Under the pieces are notes generated by a model. It was not told the origin of the DNA. It made no database searches and saw only the letters and a list, made by a program, of their open reading frames with translations. Shown one piece after another: positions 1-5,114 of a stretch of 6,708 bases of DNA (position 1 is the stretch's first letter; the number at the start of each line of letters is the position of its first letter). The stretch covers positions 1 through 6,708 of the forward strand of contig JAEWIK010000247.1 of assembly GCA_023387135.1 (NCBI GenBank). Direction: 5' to 3'. This DNA comes from Actinomycetes bacterium. GTDB taxonomy: Bacteria > Actinomycetota > Actinomycetes > Propionibacteriales > Propionibacteriaceae. The position numbers were made by a program, and so were the translations under genes.

Positions 1-1052
1 CCCGCCGGCCGCGCGACGGCCCTGCGCCAGCTCGCGAGCCTGTGGTCGGCGAGGGTCAGGTCGAGGGTGGTGAACTCCCAGTCGGAGGCGTAGTGGTGGG
101 CGAGCAGCGCGAGCCTGACGGCCATCGGGTCGAACCCCTCCACCAGCAGGTTGCTGACGAACACGAGGTTGCCGCGCGACTTGCTCATCTTCTCGCCGTC
201 GAGGCCCACCATGCCGGCGTGCAGGTACGTCCTGGCGAACCGCTTCCCCGTCAACGCGGTGAACCCCAGCGCACACATCGGGTGGTGCGGGAAGGCGAGG
301 TCGCTGCCACCGGCCTGGACGTCGAGGGTGCCGCCGAGCGCGTGTGCGGCGATCGCCGCGCACTCGATGTGCCAGCCGGGACGGCCGCGGCCCAGCGGGG
401 AGTCCCAGGCGGGCTCGCCAGGACGCTCCATCCGCCACACCAGGCAGTCGAGGGGATGCCTCTTGCCGGGACGGTCGGGGTCGCCTCCCCGTTCGGCGAA
501 CAGCGCACGGGCGGAGTCGCGGTCGAGACCGAGGCGGTGCAGGTCGAGCTCGTCGTCCACCTCGAAGTACCAGTCGGGGTAGCGCTCGTCGGCGACCTGG
601 TAGATCCGTCCCCGGACGCCGGGCGCGGTCAGGCCCTCGATGATGAGGTCGAGGCTCTCGACGACCCCGAGGTAGGCGTCGGGCGGCAGCACCCGCAGCG
701 CCGTCATGTCCTGCCTGAACAGCTCCGTCTGCTCGGCCGCCAGCGCCCGCCAGTCGACTCCGGTGTCGGCCGCGCGCTCGAGCAGCGGGTCGTCGACGTC
801 GGTCACGTTCTGGGCGTACAGCAGGTCGAGCCCGCAGTCGAGCAGCGCGCGGTTCACCAGATCGACGGCGACATAGGTGGCGGCGTGGCCGAGGTGGGTC
901 GCGTCGTAAGGAGTGATGCCGCAGGCGTACACCCGCGCCGCCTGGCCGTCGGCGGTGACCGGCAGCAGCGCGCCGGTGAGACTGTCTCGGAGCCTGACTG
1001 TGCCCTTCAGTGGCGGGAGGTCGGGAAGGTCGGGAGGGGGCCAGGCGCGCAC
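1..1052 (-). CDS. mshC: MshC, cysteine:GlcN-Ins ligase of mycothiol synthesis (partial, C-terminus outside window)
   Basis: This enzyme joins cysteine to 1-D-myo-inosityl 2-amino-2-deoxy-alpha-D-glucopyranoside using ATP, the penultimate step of mycothiol synthesis in the cytosol. It is a class I cysteinyl-tRNA-synthetase-like protein. Visible features, counted from the GTG at 1052: N-terminus MRAWPPP; the block [17 protein letters not shown] from residue 44, which holds the first zinc cysteine and the HIGH-like signature (LGH at 54-56); WHIECA with Cys231; FPHH with His256; and KMSKS at 288-292. Cys44, Cys231 and His256 match the three zinc ligands known in mycobacterial MshC (Cys43, Cys231, His256). 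About 350 residues are present; the family is usually about 410, so roughly 60 C-terminal residues lie beyond position 1. The GTG start is chosen because M(R/Q)AWP is the common family N-terminus; no clear Shine-Dalgarno precedes it. The residue after HH is Pro258, where the family normally has Glu. True CysRS is unlikely, given the MshC-type N-terminus and the uppP neighbour. Confidence 0.95.
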   Translation of the reverse strand, partial: MRAWPPPDLPDLPPLKGTVRLRDSLTGALLPVTADGQAARVYACGITPYDATHLGHAATYVAVDLVNRALLDCGLDLLYAQNVTDVDDPLLERAADTGVDWRALAAEQTELFRQDMTALRVLPPDAYLGVVESLDLIIEGLTAPGVRGRIYQVADERYPDWYFEVDDELDLHRLGLDRDSARALFAERGGDPDRPGKRHPLDCLVWRMERPGEPAWDSPLGRGRPGWHIECAAIAAHALGGTLDVQAGGSDLAFPHHPMCALGFTALTGKRFARTYLHAGMVGLDGEKMSKSRGNLVFVSNLLVEGFDPMAVRLALLAHHYASDWEFTTLDLTLADHRLASWRRAVARPA

Positions 1053-1087
1053 GAGCCGCAGGATACAGCGTGGCTCGGAACTGCCAG
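1053..1087 (-). promoter_or_regulatory. Candidate mshC promoter giving a leaderless transcript
   Basis: On the minus strand a TATCCT hexamer (1065 to 1060) fits the TAnnnT -10 pattern of actinobacterial housekeeping sigma factors. A CTGGCA hexamer (1087 to 1082), matching four of six bases of TTGACA, lies 16 nt upstream. The expected start of transcription is at about 1052-1053, on the GTG start codon itself, and no Shine-Dalgarno lies between. This suggests a leaderless mRNA, which is common in actinobacteria. The call rests on pattern matching only. Confidence 0.35.
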
Positions 1088-1108
1088 GCGCGGTCCGGCC
1101 CGTACGCT
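1081..1108 (+). promoter_or_regulatory. Candidate promoter of the uppP-aldo/keto reductase unit
   Basis: CTGCCA (1081-1086) and TACGCT (1103-1108) are separated by 16 nt and resemble -35 and -10 elements. Transcription would start near 1115, giving a leader of about 26 nt that contains the GAGGGG ribosome-binding site at 1130-1135. The -35 overlaps, on the opposite strand, the candidate -35 of mshC. Support is weak and comes from the pattern only. Confidence 0.3.
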
Positions 1109-1140
1109 AGGGACGCCGAACCGACTACCGAGGGGCGCCG

Positions 1141-1962
1141 ATGGACTGGATTGAAGCGATAGTGCTGGGCATCGTGCAGGGGCTCACAGAGTTCCTGCCC
1201 ATCTCCTCCAGTGCCCACCAATCCATCGTCGGCCAGTTGTTCTTCGGCGGCCACGACCCGGGCGCATCCTTCACCGCCATCACCCAGCTCGGCACCGAGA
1301 CCGCCGTCATCGTGTACTTCGCCAAGGACATCGCCAGGATCATCAAGAACTGGTTCCTGGCGCTCTTCGGGCGCATCCCGCGCAACGATCCCGACGCGCG
1401 CATCGGCTGGCTGGTCATCATCGGGTCGATCCCCATCGTCGTGCTGGGCCTCTTCTTCGAGGAGGCGATCGACACCTCGCTGCGGAACCTGTGGATCACC
1501 GTGGCCATGCTGGCGGGCATCGGCGTCGTCCTGTGGCTGGCCGACAGGATGGCGCGGCACGTCCACGAACTGAACGAACTGACCTGGTGGGACGGCATCG
1601 CCCTCGGCTTCGCGCAGGCGCTCGCCCTCATCCCCGGCGTCTCGCGCTCGGGGGCCACCATCTCCGCCGGCCTGTTCCTCGGCTACACCCGTCCGGCGGC
1701 AGCGAGGTACTCCTTCCTGCTGGCCGTCCCCGCCGTGTTCGGTTCAGGGCTCTACAAGCTCAAGGACATCGGCAGCGACCCGAACCTCGCCCTCGCTCCG
1801 ACGGCCGTCGCCACCGTCATCGCGTTCGTCGTCGGGCTGGCGGTCATCCACTGGCTGCTGCGGTACGTCAGCAAGCACTCCTTCGCGGTGTTCGTGTGGT
1901 ACCGCCTCGCGCTCGCGGCGGTCATCGCCGCGCTGCTGGCCTTCAACTACCTGCAGCCCTGA
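1141..1962 (+). CDS. uppP: Undecaprenyl-diphosphatase UppP (BacA family)
   Basis: This integral membrane phosphatase converts undecaprenyl diphosphate to undecaprenyl phosphate, recycling the lipid carrier for peptidoglycan and other wall polymers; overexpression of the family gives bacitracin resistance. At 273 aa it has the usual full length. The two signature regions are intact: the (E/Q)xxxE box at residues 13-17 (QGLTE) followed by FLPISSSAH (18-26), and the PGVSRSGAT box at 165-173 with the catalytic Arg169. Hydrophobic segments are visible at about 89-107, 117-135, 151-165, 190-204, 219-240 and 248-269, as expected for this polytopic family. The ATG at 1141 has GAGGGG (1130-1135) five bases upstream and matches the family N-terminus. 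The aldo/keto reductase gene starts one base after the stop, so the two are probably cotranscribed and coupled. mshC is divergent upstream. Confidence 0.96.
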   Translation: MDWIEAIVLGIVQGLTEFLPISSSAHQSIVGQLFFGGHDPGASFTAITQLGTETAVIVYFAKDIARIIKNWFLALFGRIPRNDPDARIGWLVIIGSIPIVVLGLFFEEAIDTSLRNLWITVAMLAGIGVVLWLADRMARHVHELNELTWWDGIALGFAQALALIPGVSRSGATISAGLFLGYTRPAAARYSFLLAVPAVFGSGLYKLKDIGSDPNLALAPTAVATVIAFVVGLAVIHWLLRYVSKHSFAVFVWYRLALAAVIAALLAFNYLQP

Positions 1963-1963
1963 C

Positions 1964-2938
1964 ATGCAGCGCAGGGCGGTCGGGCACAGCGGCCTCCAGG
2001 TCTCCCGGCTCGGGCTGGGCACGCTGACCTGGGGCCGCGACACCCGTCCTGAGGATGCGCGCGCGCTGCTGCGCAGGTTCGTCGAGGCGGGCGGTTCGCT
2101 GGTCGACACCGCCGCCGCGTACGGCTCCGGCGAGGCCGAGCGCATGATCGGCAGGCTCATCCGCACCGACGTCCCTCGGGAACGGCTCGTCATCGCCACC
2201 AAGGCGGGCTTCGGCATCAGGAACGGCGAGCGGGTGGTCGACACCTCGCGGCAGTCACTGCTGGGCGACCTGCGGGACTCGCTGCGCCGGCTCGGCACCG
2301 ACCACATCGACATCTGGCAACTGCACGCCTGGGGCCAGGCGCCGCTGGAGGAGTCGCTGGCCGCCATCGACACCGCTGTGACGGCGGGAGACGTCCGCTA
2401 CGCCGGGATCTCCAACTTCGTCGGGTGGCAGACCGCGCAGGCCGCCACCTGGCAGGACGCCTTCCCCGGCCGGACGCCGATCACCTCGGCGCAGGTCGAG
2501 TACTCGCTGCTGGCGCGCCGTGCCGAGGTCGAGGTGATTCCGGCGGTCAAGGCCTTCGGCCTCGGCCTGTTCCCGTGGTCTCCCCTCGGACGCGGAGTGC
2601 TCACCGGCAAGTACCGCCGCGGCGTCCCTTCGGACTCCCGCGGCGCAGCCACCCACTTCTCGTGGTTCGTCGAGCCCTACCTCGAGACCCGCTCGCGGGC
2701 CGTCGTGGACGCGGTCGCCGTCGCGGCGGACGGGCTCGACCTGGCGCCGGCGCAGGTGGCGCTGCTGTGGGTGCGGGACGCTCCCGGTGTCACGGCTCCC
2801 CTGCTGGGCGCACGGACAGTCGCCCAACTCGAGCCCTACCTCGAGGTCGAGGACGCGACGCTGCCCGCCGAGATCGTCGCGGCGCTGGACGACGTGTCCG
2901 GCGGCCCGAACGCGCTGCGCAACCCCGAGGAGGGGTGA
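1964..2938 (+). CDS. Aldo/keto reductase family oxidoreductase
   Basis: This is probably a soluble NADPH-dependent reductase of carbonyl compounds with an (alpha/beta)8 barrel; its substrate cannot be read from the sequence. It has 324 aa, typical for the family. The catalytic tetrad is recognisable: Asp48 and Tyr53 in VDTAAAYG, Lys80 in VIATKAGFG, and His121 in WQLHAWGQ. Further family marks are GISNF at 148-152, the SPLGRGVLTGKY cofactor-binding stretch in the second half, and LLGARTVAQL near the C-terminus. The N-terminus QRRAVGHSGLQVSRLGLGT is typical of the AKR group that includes the potassium-channel beta-subunit-like and YajO/IolS-like reductases. The start codon lies one base past the uppP stop with no separate promoter visible, which suggests coupling to uppP; a functional link is not implied. 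A short ACCCC/GGGGT stem (2922-2936) overlaps the stop codon, and the M20 gene ends 9 bp away on the other strand. Confidence 0.93.
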   Translation: MQRRAVGHSGLQVSRLGLGTLTWGRDTRPEDARALLRRFVEAGGSLVDTAAAYGSGEAERMIGRLIRTDVPRERLVIATKAGFGIRNGERVVDTSRQSLLGDLRDSLRRLGTDHIDIWQLHAWGQAPLEESLAAIDTAVTAGDVRYAGISNFVGWQTAQAATWQDAFPGRTPITSAQVEYSLLARRAEVEVIPAVKAFGLGLFPWSPLGRGVLTGKYRRGVPSDSRGAATHFSWFVEPYLETRSRAVVDAVAVAADGLDLAPAQVALLWVRDAPGVTAPLLGARTVAQLEPYLEVEDATLPAEIVAALDDVSGGPNALRNPEEG

Positions 2939-2947
2939 GCCGGCCCG

Positions 2948-4261
2948 TCAGGCCTCGTCGAGGAACCTGTCGAGGACGCGGCAGCCGAACTCCAGCGACT
3001 CGATGGGCACCCGCTCGTCCACGCCGTGGAAGAGGGCGATGAAGTCGAGTTCGGGAGGCAGGCGCAGCGGCGCGAAGCCGAAGCACCTGATGCCGAGCCT
3101 CGACCACGCCTTCGCGTCGGTGCCCGCGCTCATGACGAACGGCACGGCGACGGCGCCCGCGTCCTCGGCCACCAGGCAGCGGCTCATGGCCGCCACGAGG
3201 TCGCCGCTGAACTCGGTCTCGACGGCGATGTCGGCCACCGCCTTCTCGTACCGCACCCTGTCGCCGATGAGCGACTCGATGGTGGCGTAGAACTCGTCCT
3301 CCTCGCCGGGGAGGAACCGGCCGTCGATCCCCGCCGTCGCCTGCCCGGGGATGACGTTCAGCTTGTAGCCGCCGTTCAGCATCGTCGGGTTGGCCGTGCT
3401 CGACAGGGTCGCCCCCACCATGCGGGAGATCGAGCCCAGCCTGGCGAGCGTCTCTTCAGCATCGTCGGCGGTGATCGGGACGCCGAGCGCGTCCTCGACA
3501 GCGTCGAGGAATTGGCGCAGCGCCGGGTGGATCTTCACCGGCCAGGAGTAGGTGCCGATGTTGGTGACCGCCTGCGCGAGCGCGGTGATCGCGTTCTCGT
3601 CGTTGCGGAACGACCCGTGTCCGGCCCGCCCGTCCGCGATCAGGTTGAGCCACGCGAGGCCCTTCTCGGCGACCTGGACGAGATAGAGGCGCTTGTCGTT
3701 GACGGTGAGGGAGAACCCGCCCACCTCGCCGATCGCCTCGCTGCAGTCCGCCAGCAGGTCGGGGTGGTGCTCGGCGAGCCAGCCGGAGCCGAGCGGCCCG
3801 CCGGCCTCCTCGTCGGCGGTGAACACCAGCCTGATCGGGCGCCGCGGGGCGCGGCCCGTCCGCACCCGTTCGCGGACCACCGAGAGCAGGATGGCGTCGA
3901 AGTCCTTCATGTCGACGGCGCCGCGGCCCCAGATGTAGCCGTCGATGACCTCGGCGGCGAAGGGGTCGACCTGCCAGTCGCCGGCCACGGCGGGGACGAC
4001 GTCGGTGTGCCCGTGGATGAGCAGCGGAGGCAGGGACGGGTCGCACCCCTCCGGTTCCCAGTGCGCGACGAGCGACGTCCGCCGGTCGGCGGACTCGAGC
4101 ACCGTCGACTCGATGCCCACCTCGTCGAGCTTGCCGGCGACGTACTCGGCAGCCTCGCGCTCGCCCTTCGCCTCCCCGCCGCCGTAGTTGGTGGTGTCCA
4201 GGCGGATCAGGTCGCGGCACAGGTCCACGACGTCACGGTCGGGACGGGGAGAGGAAGTCAT
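2948..4261 (-). CDS. M20 family metallopeptidase (ArgE/DapE/ACY1/CPG2-type hydrolase)
   Basis: This is a cytosolic di-zinc amidohydrolase; relatives act as dipeptidases, aminoacylases or carboxypeptidases, and the substrate here is unknown. From the ATG at 4261 it has 437 aa. The catalytic set is complete: HGHTDVVP with His85 and Asp87, GRGAVDMKD with the bridging Asp117, TADEEAGG with the general base Glu151 and Glu152, an acidic residue at Glu179, and His412 in FHGVDERVP. The dimerisation or lid domain starts near residue 200 and contains RAGHGS with His215. An in-frame ATG at 4348 would add 29 residues rich in Arg, Gly and Pro, but it precedes the conserved region, falls within a 15-bp direct repeat and has no family support, so I prefer 4261. 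No signal peptide is visible. It resembles M. tuberculosis Rv2141c, annotated as DapE-like, which from memory also lies near mshC and uppP; a true DapE role in lysine synthesis is not demonstrated. Confidence 0.92.
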   Translation of the reverse strand: MTSSPRPDRDVVDLCRDLIRLDTTNYGGGEAKGEREAAEYVAGKLDEVGIESTVLESADRRTSLVAHWEPEGCDPSLPPLLIHGHTDVVPAVAGDWQVDPFAAEVIDGYIWGRGAVDMKDFDAILLSVVRERVRTGRAPRRPIRLVFTADEEAGGPLGSGWLAEHHPDLLADCSEAIGEVGGFSLTVNDKRLYLVQVAEKGLAWLNLIADGRAGHGSFRNDENAITALAQAVTNIGTYSWPVKIHPALRQFLDAVEDALGVPITADDAEETLARLGSISRMVGATLSSTANPTMLNGGYKLNVIPGQATAGIDGRFLPGEEDEFYATIESLIGDRVRYEKAVADIAVETEFSGDLVAAMSRCLVAEDAGAVAVPFVMSAGTDAKAWSRLGIRCFGFAPLRLPPELDFIALFHGVDERVPIESLEFGCRVLDRFLDEA

Positions 4262-4307
4262 TGCCCCATCTTCGCCCAGCCGGGCGACCCGCCGCACACG
4301 TGTCTGC

Positions 4308-4354
4308 GCCCCGCACGCCTCGGCGAGCCCCGGGGGCGGGCCCCGCACGCCTCG
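4308..4354. repeat. Exact 15-bp direct repeat around a GC palindrome
   Basis: GCCCCGCACGCCTCG occurs at 4308-4322 and again at 4340-4354, 32 bp start to start, about three helical turns. Between the copies is an odd palindrome, GCCCCGGGGGC (4327-4337). The array lies between the divergent M20 and tRNA-Leu genes, upstream of the tRNA promoter. It may be a small duplication or a protein-binding region; the sequence does not show which. Confidence 0.7.
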
Positions 4355-4377
4355 TTTCGCCTTTCCGACGACCTCGT

Positions 4378-4386
4378 TGCTATAGT
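4378..4386 (+). promoter_or_regulatory. Extended -10 promoter of tRNA-Leu(GAG)
   Basis: TGCTATAGT at 4378-4386 is an extended -10 element (TGn followed by TATAGT, five of six bases of TATAAT). It is the most AT-rich hexamer in this GC-rich stretch. No good -35 is seen at the standard distance; TTTCGC at 4355-4360 is 20 bp away. Transcription should begin near 4393, about 30 nt before the mature tRNA 5' end. Confidence 0.6.
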
Positions 4387-4393
4387 TTCCAAG

Positions 4394-4414
4394 CTGTCCG
4401 GCAAGCCCGGACAG
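4394..4414 (+). other. Hairpin in the pre-tRNA leader
   Basis: CTGTCCGG (4394-4401) and CCGGACAG (4407-4414) form a perfect 8-bp stem with a 5-nt loop. It begins where the predicted tRNA transcript begins and ends 8 nt before the mature tRNA. Its 3' arm is part of CCCGGAC (4406-4412), the exact reverse complement of the tRNA 5' acceptor strand GTCCGGG (4423-4429), so two alternative folds exist. It could protect the transcript's 5' end or hold the acceptor-complementary sequence away from the tRNA; both are inference. Confidence 0.6.
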
Positions 4415-4422
4415 ACACCAGA

Positions 4423-4507
4423 GTCCGGGTGGCGGAATAGGTAGACGCGCTAGCTTGAGGTGCTAGTGCCCGTTAAGGGCGTGGAGGTTCAAGTCCTCTC
4501 TCGGACA
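4423..4507 (+). tRNA. tRNA-Leu, anticodon GAG
   Basis: A complete class II tRNA decoding CUC and CUU leucine codons. Acceptor strands are GTCCGGG (4423-4429) and CTCGGAC (4500-4506), with one G-U pair. The D arm includes GGTAGACGC. The anticodon stem is CTAGC/GCTAG (4450-4454, 4462-4466) around the loop TTGAGGT, with anticodon GAG at 4457-4459. The long variable arm typical of Leu has a GCCC/GGGC stem (4468-4471, 4477-4480). The T stem is GGAGG/CCTCT with loop TTCAAGT (4488-4494). The discriminator base is A4507. The next bases are CAG, so CCA is not encoded and must be added afterwards. It has its own promoter upstream and a hairpin terminator downstream, and so appears to be a single-gene transcription unit. 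Confidence 0.97.
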
Positions 4508-4513
4508 CAGGTT

Positions 4514-4554
4514 CGGCCCGGTGGTTTCCCTCGTGGAAAGCGCCGGGCCGTTCG
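4514..4554 (+). terminator. Hairpin terminator after tRNA-Leu
   Basis: CGGCCCGGTG (4514-4523) pairs with CGCCGGGCCG (4541-4550) over 10 bp with one U-G pair. After a G-G mismatch, TTTCC/GGAAA (4525-4529, 4535-4539) adds 5 bp around the loop CTCGT. It starts 7 nt after the tRNA. Only TT follows the stem, so it is an intrinsic-like terminator with almost no U tract, which is common in GC-rich actinobacteria. Confidence 0.65.
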
Positions 4555-4577
4555 CCGTGCTGGGCCACGCGACGCTC

Positions 4578-4604
4578 GACCTCCGTGCCGTGAGGGCGGA
4601 GGTC
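4578..4604 (-). terminator. Candidate terminator of the arsR-family gene
   Basis: GACCTCCG (4578-4585) and CGGAGGTC (4597-4604) form a perfect 8-bp stem with an 11-nt loop. It lies 26 bp beyond the stop codon of the minus-strand ArsR gene and has no U tract. Together with the 4514-4550 hairpin it separates the two converging transcription units. Confidence 0.4.
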
Positions 4605-4630
4605 CGGCCCGCCCCCTCGATGGAGGGTGG

Positions 4631-5011
4631 CTACACGGTCTCGAGGTGCTCCCGGTCGGCGGGGCCCGTGCGGTGGTGGTGGTGGGGCCAGAGGTCGACG
4701 GTGTGCTCGGCCTGGAGCACGGCCTGGTGGACCAGTTCGCGGGCGTGCTCGTCGATCAGGCTGTACAGCACGCGGGTGCCCACCTGCCGGGGCTGCACCA
4801 CGCGCGCCCAGCGGAGCTTCGCCAGGTGCTGCGACACCGCCGCAGGGGCCTTGCCCACGCGCTCGGCCAGCCCGTTCACCGACAACTCGCCGTCCTCCAG
4901 CGCGAGGATGATCCGGATCCGCGTGGCATCGGACAGCATCGAGAAGACCTCGGCCGCCAATTCCGCGTATTCGGCGCCGCCGGCGTCGTGGGTCTCGCTG
5001 TCTGCATGCAT
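4631..5011 (-). CDS. ArsR/SmtB family metal-sensing repressor, KmtR-like (nickel/cobalt type)
   Basis: This small winged-helix repressor, 126 aa, is expected to leave DNA when it binds metal. The helix-turn-helix lies at about residues 43-70 (LSVNGLAERVG, then AVSQHLAKLRWARVV), followed by the wing RQVGTRVLYSL. The C-terminal helix and tail hold Asp87, His89, His95, Glu102, His103 and four histidines at 110-113. As I recall, M. tuberculosis KmtR binds Ni/Co through His88, Glu101, His102, His110 and His111. Each has a counterpart here shifted by exactly one residue (His89, Glu102, His103, His111, His112), and the N-terminus MHADS resembles MYADS of KmtR. An NmtR-type alpha5 site is less likely, because the third ligand position is Gln100 rather than His. 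KmtR represses a cation-diffusion exporter, but no transporter is in view; the divergent neighbour is a DUF72 gene. The ATG at 5011 has only a weak ribosome-binding site (GAAAG). Confidence 0.9.
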   Translation of the reverse strand: MHADSETHDAGGAEYAELAAEVFSMLSDATRIRIILALEDGELSVNGLAERVGKAPAAVSQHLAKLRWARVVQPRQVGTRVLYSLIDEHARELVHQAVLQAEHTVDLWPHHHHRTGPADREHLETV

Positions 5012-5114
5012 GTGCGGAGTCTTTCACACCGGCCGACCGCTGCCCGAACGCCGTCGGCACGCGAGTGACAGGGTGTGGTGTGGGTACCTGACCCGTGCTG
5101 GCAGGAGGTGACGG
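5012..5114. promoter_or_regulatory. Divergent control region between the ArsR gene and the DUF72 gene
   Basis: This region must hold the promoters of both genes, though no convincing -10 is seen for either; GTGACA at 5065-5070 is the best -35-like hexamer for the DUF72 direction. An inverted repeat GCCGAC/GTCGGC (5032-5037, 5053-5058) sits near the middle. GGTGTG occurs twice in tandem (5072-5082) and once inverted as CACACC (5025-5030). These could be operator half-sites for the ArsR protein, but none is the AT-rich 12-2-12 palindrome typical of SmtB-type sensors. Confidence 0.3.
5103..5111 (+). promoter_or_regulatory. Full-consensus Shine-Dalgarno of the DUF72 gene
   Basis: AGGAGGTGA at 5103-5111 is fully complementary to the 3' end of 16S rRNA. 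The GGAGG core ends six bases before GTG 5115, which fixes that GTG as the start. It is by far the strongest ribosome-binding site in the window. Confidence 0.75.

Noticed and set aside
42..1154. A 370-codon open frame on the plus strand opposite mshC
   Set aside because: It is antisense to a gene with clear MshC motifs, its product is low-complexity and rich in Gly, Val, Arg and Glu, and such shadow frames are expected in high-GC DNA.
4296..4303. ACACGTGT palindrome upstream of the M20 gene as a regulator site
   Set aside because: An isolated 8-bp palindrome with no extended symmetry, no associated regulator and no nearby -10 on the minus strand.
4262..4348. A 29-residue N-terminal extension of the M20 peptidase from the ATG at 4348
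   Set aside because: The extension has no family similarity, is not a signal peptide and overlaps a 15-bp direct repeat; MTSSPRPDRD from 4261 fits the usual family start.
3026..4444. A 472-codon open frame on the plus strand opposite the M20 peptidase, running into the tRNA
   Set aside because: It is antisense to a complete metallopeptidase, shows no recognisable domain, and its end overlaps the tRNA-Leu gene.
5003..5010. TGCATGCA palindrome at the ArsR start codon as an operator
   Set aside because: It is only 8 bp, is built from the ATG-CAT-GCA codons of the gene itself, and does not resemble known ArsR-family operators.
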